Source: Cardinium endosymbiont cBtQ1 of Bemisia tabaci (lineage in GTDB: Bacteria; Bacteroidota; Bacteroidia; Cytophagales; Amoebophilaceae). Taken from it: DNA of 64,000 nucleotides. Every line of letters begins with the position of its first letter. The stretch's first letter is position 1. The notes under the pieces are model-generated. The model was not told the origin of the DNA, did no database searches, and saw only the letters and a list, made by a program, of their open reading frames with translations. The position numbers and the translations under genes are program-made. Shown piece by piece: positions 57,738 to 64,000 of this stretch. The DNA lies in the NCBI RefSeq assembly GCF_000689375.1, contig NZ_CBQZ010000005.1, positions 1-64,000 on the forward strand, written 5' to 3'.

Positions 57738-59292
57738 GTCGGCCCTGAAATATTATTTTTGAATAAATTTATTGAATGGATCTTTTTTTACAATATTTAT
57801 GGTTTAGCAGGCGCTCTATTTTTCCTACCCAAGATATAGGTATAACTGGTTTTGGATTAAGAATTTTAATTATATAGGTTTTAATTTATGTGATTGTGAG
57901 TGTGTTAAGAATAACTTTCTTGTAATCAGTCGTAGGTTATGAGCAATAGCACATAAAATAACGTTAAGTTTATCTCCTAGAATACCTTTCAAATAGTTAA
58001 CAGATAATTTACCATCGGATTTCATATGACCAATATGCGGTTCAATAGAAGATCTTCTTTTATAGCTTTTTTTAGTAGCAGGCGTTATTCCCCTTTTAGA
58101 ACCACTTATAAATATATTACATTCACTAACAGGTATATTATTACCCCGGTAGGCTTTATCTACAAAAGCATACTTTACTTTGGTACCAGATAATTGCTCG
58201 GCTTGTAATAAACTCTTCTGCAAAGTATGGCCATCGTAAGCATTAGGATGTATTGCTTCTGTTGAAACAATTAAACCTTTTTTATGCGTTACTGTAAATT
58301 GTACCTTGCAACCAAACTCATAAGGATGTTTAGACTTACCTTTACTTACACAGTAGACGGATGGTTCATGGATGCTATAAATTTTATCTTTACTTTTTTT
58401 GTATTGGTTTATAAGTTTTTTACTTATAGATAGTAGATTGGTAAATTGATTCCGTATTAGATCATCAGAGGATTGTATAGAACGTTCTACATCTCTGACT
58501 ACTCTACCAAGATAGGTTTTTAATGTTTTAATTGCCTTTAGATAACGTTTATACTGTTTAGCATGAGCATAGCAATCAACTTTACGTTTGATAGATAGAC
58601 CTAAACGCTGATAAGTTTGACGCAGTTTAATACCTGTTTTCTTGGCTATACTGACCAATTTTTCTCTGGATTTATTAAGCAAAGAAGAGTCAGTTGGGTA
58701 ACGGATATTTTTCTCCATTACAGTAGTATCAGCTATAACTTTTTCAAGTTCTTTTCGGGTCAGTACTTTTTTTTTTAGCGCTAAGTCTATAGTCATAGAT
58801 AAAATCTTATTGAGACCTTCTTGACCTAATCTATGGCGCCAACGGGTCAAAATGAACTGGGGGTTACAAGGCATCTTAAACTGAAAATAATCATATCCAC
58901 AAAAGTATTGCCAATAAGGGTTTTCTACCCATCTAACCACTACTTGTTCATCAGAAATATTATACATATGACTGATAATGAGAAGACCTATAATTAAACG
59001 AATAGGCAAAGGAGGTTGACCAGGTCCATAGCTAAAACCGCGGTCTAAATCTGATGATAAGGAGTGAAAAGGAATCGAATCAGATAACTGGAATAATGGA
59101 TGTTTCGGGTTGAGAAAACTAGATAAGCGTTGCTCAAACAAACGCTCAAGGCTATTATTTATTTTCTTAGATTTCATCCTTATTTTGCAAGCTTTTTATA
59201 CAAAACAACCTAAAAACTGGTTATTAACCATATATAAATTTAACCATTTATTTGCTGATTAACAAATAATTATATGGTATTTCAGGGCCGAC
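57738..59292 (-). mobile_element. IS5-family element (DUF772-type) in tolC
   Basis: A 1,555-bp element with a perfect 15-bp terminal inverted repeat GTCGGCCCTGAAATA and a 6-bp duplication TAAGTA. It is a single complete copy in this window, of a type different from the truncated IS5-like element at 4962-5602. Confidence 0.94.
57870..59177 (-). CDS. IS5-family transposase (DUF772 and DDE domains)
   Basis: A 435-residue transposase. The N-terminal domain has FSYGPGQPPLPIRLIIGLLIISHMYNISDEQVV and NPYWQYFCGYDYF, typical of the DUF772 group. The catalytic core has IADTTVMEKNI (Asp), YAFVDKAYRGN (Asp) and RRSSIEPHIGHMKSDG (Glu). The frame is intact. Confidence 0.9.
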   Translation of the reverse strand: MKSKKINNSLERLFEQRLSSFLNPKHPLFQLSDSIPFHSLSSDLDRGFSYGPGQPPLPIRLIIGLLIISHMYNISDEQVVVRWVENPYWQYFCGYDYFQFKMPCNPQFILTRWRHRLGQEGLNKILSMTIDLALKKKVLTRKELEKVIADTTVMEKNIRYPTDSSLLNKSREKLVSIAKKTGIKLRQTYQRLGLSIKRKVDCYAHAKQYKRYLKAIKTLKTYLGRVVRDVERSIQSSDDLIRNQFTNLLSISKKLINQYKKSKDKIYSIHEPSVYCVSKGKSKHPYEFGCKVQFTVTHKKGLIVSTEAIHPNAYDGHTLQKSLLQAEQLSGTKVKYAFVDKAYRGNNIPVSECNIFISGSKRGITPATKKSYKRRSSIEPHIGHMKSDGKLSVNYLKGILGDKLNVILCAIAHNLRLITRKLFLTHSQSHKLKPI

Positions 59293-59521
59293 TAAGTAAA
59301 GAAAAACTTTCTGCAGAAGACCGTTTAGCAAATAAAAAGTGGCTGTATCGTCATGCATTAGGGTTACATACAATAGCGACAGCACGATTGAAAGTAAGCA
59401 AACAAAAATTAGCTTTTGTTGAAAAGGCTTATCAGCTTAACCAAGTTAAGCTACTCGAATTGCAGGAAGCAGAAGAAGATGTCCAAAAATCAGAAATCAA
59501 TTTAATCACCTATGCTTTTAA

Positions 59522-60519
59522 CGTGAGTTTCGGATTAGACTTATTGTAAACCAGTTGTATATATATTAGCTATAGCCGGTTTTTTCTCTTTTAGTGAATA
59601 AGCTGTAATACCAGCTATTAAATTGACAATAAAATTAGGTATACTTCTATGCCTGGAGTGTTCTATCTGACTAATATTTTTAAGCTGATCGATAATGGTT
59701 TCAATGATAGATCTCTTTCGAAGCATTAGCCTATCCCAGATAGGCATGAAAGCATTTTTCATATTTTTTCTGATTTGAGTAATCAGTTCTATGCCTTTTC
59801 CCATAAGTTTTTCAAATAATTCTTTACTCAAGTAGCCTTTATCAGCAAATACTTTTCCGATCAAATTTTTACATAAGTTTTCTACTGGCCATCTATCATT
59901 GGACTTACCTGTAGTAAGAGAAAAATTCATAATTTCTCCTAAATCATTGACAATCAAGTTTAATTTGATTCCGTAAAACCATCCAGTAGTAGTTTTACCT
60001 TTACTTAGCAATTGTCTTAAATACTTTATGAGCATAAGCTCTTTTATATTACAAACCTTTATAGCGGTTGAATCCATAAAATAACAGCCTGTTCTCGTTT
60101 TAGAAAGACTTTGAGAAAAAAAGTAAAATGGAACTACTGTTCTTTGAACTAGGGATATAAATCTACTATAGCTTACTAACTTGCAAAAGTCATTAGAATG
60201 AAATTGTTGTAAATGAATATAATACAACTTAAAATTTCTAAAGCCAATTACATGAAAAGCAATTAATATTGTCATTATTTCGCTCAAAGTCAGTGAACAT
60301 GTTCTAGTAGGTTTTCTATCTGAAGTAGGTAACAAATGTGATTCCATATAAGGCATAAATTTTATAAGAAATTCATCAACAGCGTAATATATTTCAACTA
60401 ATTTTGATACATTCATATCCGGCTCCTTTGGTTTTTATGATTATTTTTCAATCCCACAAATTTAAAACACAAAGGAGCTTTTTATACTCTTTTCTTAATT
60501 TCTAATCCAAAACTGACGT
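59522..60519 (-). mobile_element. IS982-family element in tolC
   Basis: A 998-bp element from ACGTGAGTTTCGG to CCAAAACTGACGT with TTTTAA repeated on both sides. It interrupts the last 20 codons of the TolC-like gene. Confidence 0.95.
59541..60416 (-). CDS. IS982-family transposase with a compensated frameshift
   Basis: 291 residues are open, but residues around NIKELMLIKYLRQLLSKGK replace NIKRAYAHKVFKTIASKGK of other copies. One base is missing near 60043 and one is extra near 60005, so about 13 codons are read out of frame just after the first catalytic Asp. The rest matches the main subtype. Function is doubtful. Confidence 0.88.
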   Translation of the reverse strand: MNVSKLVEIYYAVDEFLIKFMPYMESHLLPTSDRKPTRTCSLTLSEIMTILIAFHVIGFRNFKLYYIHLQQFHSNDFCKLVSYSRFISLVQRTVVPFYFFSQSLSKTRTGCYFMDSTAIKVCNIKELMLIKYLRQLLSKGKTTTGWFYGIKLNLIVNDLGEIMNFSLTTGKSNDRWPVENLCKNLIGKVFADKGYLSKELFEKLMGKGIELITQIRKNMKNAFMPIWDRLMLRKRSIIETIIDQLKNISQIEHSRHRSIPNFIVNLIAGITAYSLKEKKPAIANIYTTGLQ

Positions 60520-60582
60520 TTTTAAGGTAAAACAAGCTGAATTTGCACTGTATCGTTTAGTGGGTAAGTTTGACAAGTAGCC

Positions 60583-62703
60583 TTAGGTTGTACCATTGGT
60601 TTGTATATTCCAGAGTTTGGCATAGAGTCCTTTTTGTTGCAATAGTGTTTGGTGTGTACCTTCTTCCACCATTTTACCTTGATCCAATACCAAAATAGCA
60701 TTGGCATATTTAATCGTATTTAAGCGATGTGCGATGGCAATAACGGTTCGATTCCGACAGATCGCATCCATATTGGCCATAATAGCCGCTTCAGATGCAT
60801 AGTCAAGAGCAGCTGTAGCTTCATCTAGGATCAGAATGGTTGGATTACGCAACAAAGCTCTAGCCAATGCAATGCGCTGACGTTGCCCACCAGATAAACC
60901 ACTACCTCTTTCTCCGATATAAGTTTGGTATCCTTGTGGCAACGCATTAATAAAACCATCTGCACCAGCTAGTTTTGCTGCTTCTATGATTTGCATCTGG
61001 GTAGCTTGAGGGGCACACAGCGTCAGGTTATCCAATATAGAGCCTGCAAACAACATATTTTCTTGCAATACGACACCCATGGTACGGCGGAGTGCACGGG
61101 TATCTACAATGGCAATATCCATACCATCTACTAGAATTTTTCCACTCTGTGGCCTATATAAGCGTTGCAACAATCTGGTTAATGTACTTTTACCCGACCC
61201 AGATGGTCCTGTAATACCTATAAATGATCCTGGTTGTATCGTAAAAGAGAGCTCCCTTAAAACTTCAGGTGTTCCATCCTGATAGCGAAAATTTACATGT
61301 TGAAATGCTATTGTCCCCTGTAATGTGGGTATAGTTGTTACGCCTTCGCTTCCTGTTTCGGACTCATTTTCCAGTACATCTGCAATACGGCGTAGGGTAA
61401 TCATCGTATGTTGAAATTCCTGCCAAATTTGTGCCAGACGCAAGATTGGTTGGGTAACATGACTGGCCAGCATATTAAAAGCGATCAATCCGCCAACGGT
61501 TAGTTCGCCTTTGAGTACCATCTTAACCCCTATCCATATTAAACAGACAGAAGTAAGTTTTTGTATGAAGCTAATGCCTTGACCAGCAGTGATGGATAAT
61601 TTTTTGGCTACAAATCCCGCACGTAGCTGACAAGCCAATACTTGCTGCCAACGTTTGAGAAAATCTGGTTCCGTGGCAGTAGTCTTTAACACCTCTATAC
61701 CGGTTATCGTTTCTGTTAAATAAGCTGTAGCTAACACGCTAGCATCATATGATTTGGTAAGACGATAGCGGAGGATAGGGCCAATCATCAACCAAAATGC
61801 AGCATATAATAATAAAGATACTACTACCAACCAAGCCAATCTTGTAGCATAGCCAAACATTACCACTATGAACATTAAGATAAATACCATATCCAGAACC
61901 AACATTAAAGCCGATCCCGTTAAAAACTGGCGAATATGATCCATCTCTCGTACCCGTGCTACAATTTTTCCAGTTTGTCGCTTTAAAAAATAGCGTAAAG
62001 GTAAGCTTAATAAATGGCTATACAGTTTAGCAGATAGTTCCGCATGAATCTTACTCGATAAATGGGTAAATATCTTGTTCCTTAAATAGCTATAGCAAGG
62101 CTCCGCTATAGTAAGGGCCAAGATAGCGATAGCCAGCACGTGTAAACTAGCCAATCCTCTACTGACCAGTACGCGATCCATAATATTCTGAAACAGCAAA
62201 GGGGTTACCAACGCAATCAATTGCAGTGCCAAAGACAAAACCAAGACATCACGGAATTGATTTATATGACGCAATATCGCGGGCACAAACCAATCCATGC
62301 CAAATTGCACATCAGATGGTTCTAATGCTTTTTCTGCTAGTAAAACGATGGGTGTATCAGCGGTTATCTTAGGTAAAGGTTCTTTATGAAGCTGATGGGT
62401 AGCTACATCATAACGCAAACAGGATCCGTCTGGTTCAATTTTTTCAATTACACTCCATCGCTGATCAAGACAAATTAGTATGGGTAAAGGTAAATTTTGT
62501 ATATGCTTATGCACTTTTGTATACCATTTGGCCCGTAATCCAACTTGTCTAGCTGCTTTACATAGATCTATAGCCGTTAATAACTGGCCATCTTGGCCTA
62601 AACTATGGTAGAGCGTTTCTTCTGTTACCAATACTTGAAAAGCTTGAACAGCCCTGACCAAGGCTGGTATGCCATATGTTCCTTTCATCATGGTTCTCGA
62701 CAA
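60583..62703 (-). CDS. HlyB-like type I secretion ABC transporter
   Basis: A 706-residue exporter with an N-terminal C39-like domain (about 1-130), a six-helix membrane domain and an ATPase (Walker A GPSGSGKSTL near 510, signature GERGSGLSGGQRQRIALARALL near 610, Walker B LILDEATAALD). The C39-like domain lacks the catalytic Cys motif of bacteriocin maturation proteases (here ALVRAVQAFQVL), so it is the non-proteolytic kind that binds RTX-type or similar substrates. The gene overlaps the HlyD gene by 16 bp. No substrate gene with RTX repeats is seen in the window. Confidence 0.9.
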   Translation of the reverse strand: MSRTMMKGTYGIPALVRAVQAFQVLVTEETLYHSLGQDGQLLTAIDLCKAARQVGLRAKWYTKVHKHIQNLPLPILICLDQRWSVIEKIEPDGSCLRYDVATHQLHKEPLPKITADTPIVLLAEKALEPSDVQFGMDWFVPAILRHINQFRDVLVLSLALQLIALVTPLLFQNIMDRVLVSRGLASLHVLAIAILALTIAEPCYSYLRNKIFTHLSSKIHAELSAKLYSHLLSLPLRYFLKRQTGKIVARVREMDHIRQFLTGSALMLVLDMVFILMFIVVMFGYATRLAWLVVVSLLLYAAFWLMIGPILRYRLTKSYDASVLATAYLTETITGIEVLKTTATEPDFLKRWQQVLACQLRAGFVAKKLSITAGQGISFIQKLTSVCLIWIGVKMVLKGELTVGGLIAFNMLASHVTQPILRLAQIWQEFQHTMITLRRIADVLENESETGSEGVTTIPTLQGTIAFQHVNFRYQDGTPEVLRELSFTIQPGSFIGITGPSGSGKSTLTRLLQRLYRPQSGKILVDGMDIAIVDTRALRRTMGVVLQENMLFAGSILDNLTLCAPQATQMQIIEAAKLAGADGFINALPQGYQTYIGERGSGLSGGQRQRIALARALLRNPTILILDEATAALDYASEAAIMANMDAICRNRTVIAIAHRLNTIKYANAILVLDQGKMVEEGTHQTLLQQKGLYAKLWNIQTNGTT

Positions 62704-63968
62704 GCTTGTGAGGTATATCTTCTAATTGGGCTAAGCAAATAATCTATTATACGCCGTTTGCCAATTTTAATTTCAGCCGTAATCTTCATGCCCGGTGTGA
62801 GTACAACTGGTTTACCATCGACCATTATATGGTCTTTTTCCAGTTCAATTTGAGCTGGAAAAACCAATTCATTCTGACCATGATAGTCATTTTTTTGTAC
62901 AGAATCACGTGATAAACTCATTATTTTTCCATTGATGGTGCCATAACGGCTGTAAGGGAAAGATTCAATCTTAACGGCCACCAACTGACCCGGTTCTACA
63001 AATCCTATGTGTTGATTGGCAATATCAATGGTGGCCTGTTTGGGTGCATTATCTGGCGCGATAACCATTAAGGTTTGCGCGGCTTGTACAATACCACCAA
63101 TGGTATGGACCGCAACTTGTTGCACTAGACCACCTAATGGCGCTTGTAAGGTTTGTAATCGACCCCGATCTTGCGCTTTAGCCAATTCTTGTGCTGCCAT
63201 TAATAAAGCAGAGGCAGCCTCATTGAAACGATCATGCCATTCTCTTTTTTTTTGTGCAATATAACTGGTTTTGGTTTTTCGAAGCGTATCTGCTTTTATT
63301 TGTAAAGTTTTTAGTTCTTTTTGTTTAGTAGATAATGATAATTTCGTTTCTAATGCTTCCTTTTCCTTCGCTAAAAGTTCCATTTTAGCCATCATGTTAG
63401 ATTGCGTTAATTTACGACTTGATGTCAAACGTTTTTCTATATTACACAGCAGTTTTTGCAAACATTTGATACTGGTTTGATAGGCTATTTGTTCCGATCG
63501 ATTGGTAGCCAATTCTGCATCAAATTTTTGCAACATAGTTTGATGTTCTTTCCAAATACCCAAGACATGGGCTTTCGTTCGGTCGGCTATAGTTTTTTCT
63601 ATACCCTTGGGTAGGAAAAGATGCTGTAAGGGCTGATCACTCAGTAATGCTTGATAGCGTGCCCGTGCCAAGGTGTGAAAAGATTTTTGTGCTTGACAAC
63701 GAATAATCTCTTGTGTAGATCCTATCATATGTAGCACCAATAGTTTATCACCAGCTTGAACATGCTGTCCCTCTTTTACTAAGATTTTAACCACTTTACT
63801 CAATTCATAAGGCTGAATATGTTGTGAACGGCTGGGTAAGACAAGCTGACCATAGGCTGTAGCATGGATATCTAATGCACCCCAATAGGCCCATATGCAT
63901 CCCAATGATATCAATATACTGATTACCATCGCTGTTACCCTGGCATGGGGTGAGGGCGGACGTTCCAT
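62688..63968 (-). CDS. HlyD-family secretion adaptor
   Basis: A 426-residue membrane fusion protein with one N-terminal helix (MVISILISLGCIWAYWGAL), a lipoyl-like domain (EGQHVQAGDKLLVL), a long helical hairpin (about 95-265) and a C-terminal domain ending in ITAEIKIGKRRIIDYLLSPI, typical of HlyD. It precedes the HlyB-like gene with a 16-bp overlap, so both are made together. The outer-membrane partner next door is broken; the TolC at 22.5 kb might substitute. Confidence 0.9.
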   Translation of the reverse strand: MERPPSPHARVTAMVISILISLGCIWAYWGALDIHATAYGQLVLPSRSQHIQPYELSKVVKILVKEGQHVQAGDKLLVLHMIGSTQEIIRCQAQKSFHTLARARYQALLSDQPLQHLFLPKGIEKTIADRTKAHVLGIWKEHQTMLQKFDAELATNRSEQIAYQTSIKCLQKLLCNIEKRLTSSRKLTQSNMMAKMELLAKEKEALETKLSLSTKQKELKTLQIKADTLRKTKTSYIAQKKREWHDRFNEAASALLMAAQELAKAQDRGRLQTLQAPLGGLVQQVAVHTIGGIVQAAQTLMVIAPDNAPKQATIDIANQHIGFVEPGQLVAVKIESFPYSRYGTINGKIMSLSRDSVQKNDYHGQNELVFPAQIELEKDHIMVDGKPVVLTPGMKITAEIKIGKRRIIDYLLSPIRRYTSQACREP

Positions 63969-64000
63969 AGATTGGATATAAGCAGGTAAAAATTCATATA

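Larger units (their letters stand above)
56720..60580 (+). pseudogene. tolC: TolC-family outer-membrane protein, broken by two IS elements
   Basis: Three pieces form one gene: 56720-57737 (signal peptide and first 339 residues, ending NNETFKLS), 59293-59521 (KEKLSAEDRLANKK to YAFN) and 60520-60580 (FKVKQAEFALYRLVGKFDK). The first gap is an IS5-like element with TAAGTA duplicated, the second an IS982 copy with TTTTAA duplicated. Removing both restores a continuous protein of about 440 residues, paralogous to the intact TolC at 22514-23815. It converges with the HlyB-type gene, ending 2 bp from it, and was probably the outer-membrane part of that secretion system. Confidence 0.93.

Noticed and set aside
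1-64000. Repeated short sequences that could suggest a CRISPR array.
   Set aside because: All repeats found are IS copies or their ends; there are no regularly spaced short repeats with unique spacers and no cas genes.

Overview
The window is AT-rich bacterial DNA that best fits a Bacteroidota intracellular symbiont of the Amoebophilaceae, most likely Candidatus Cardinium (inference). The evidence is Bacteroidota-type versions of tgt with an LptF/LptG permease, rpsU next to a Xer recombinase, and ParE; Bacteroidota-like promoter motifs; a eukaryote-type ubiquitin protease; an ankyrin-repeat protein; a laterally acquired-type bioFHCDA operon; and very heavy insertion sequence (IS) load with many broken genes.

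Layout. 1-6.6 kb is an IS-rich end (IS6-like, IS982-like and IS5-like copies plus a 184-bp MITE-like unit) surrounding an intact AddB-type nuclease gene. 7-22.5 kb is a housekeeping block: parE, a broken M28 peptidase, uppS, tmk, a metal ABC permease, an HsdR-N protein, an acyltransferase, argS, a broken ankyrin gene, gatB, lptB, tgt and an LptF/G permease. 22.5-28.1 kb is a five-gene MacAB/TolC-like efflux operon. 28.2-36.4 kb holds xerC, rpsU, a 966-codon metallopeptidase/propeller protein, a second IS982 subtype, a SpoU methyltransferase, the ubiquitin protease and tRNA-Lys. 36.5-40 kb is the biotin operon, cut inside bioF by an IS6-like copy. 41-46.5 kb has an MsbA-like exporter, murD, a CPBP protease and ruvB. 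46.6-54.5 kb is an IS-wrecked zone: M32 peptidase, recG and glycyl-tRNA synthetase are all interrupted, with a possible replication origin between the last two. 54.7-64 kb has lpxH, mreB, a TolC gene broken by two IS elements, and a type I secretion HlyB/HlyD pair.

The most informative signal is a rearrangement. One IS982 copy is cut by an IS6-like element into two halves that now lie 40 kb apart (636-1387 and 40845-41102). The matching 8-bp target duplication ATTAATAT sits at IS6 copies facing opposite ways. This implies an inversion of 636-40011 and predicts that the missing start of bioF, and perhaps bioB, lies just left of the window. Other observations worth checking are a conserved anti-Shine-Dalgarno hairpin in the IS982 leader, the MITE-like unit with IS6-type ends, a DnaA-box cluster, and truncation of the normally essential glycyl-tRNA synthetase gene.

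Several frameshifts lie in repeated IS copies, so assembly or sequencing error cannot be excluded for single-base differences.
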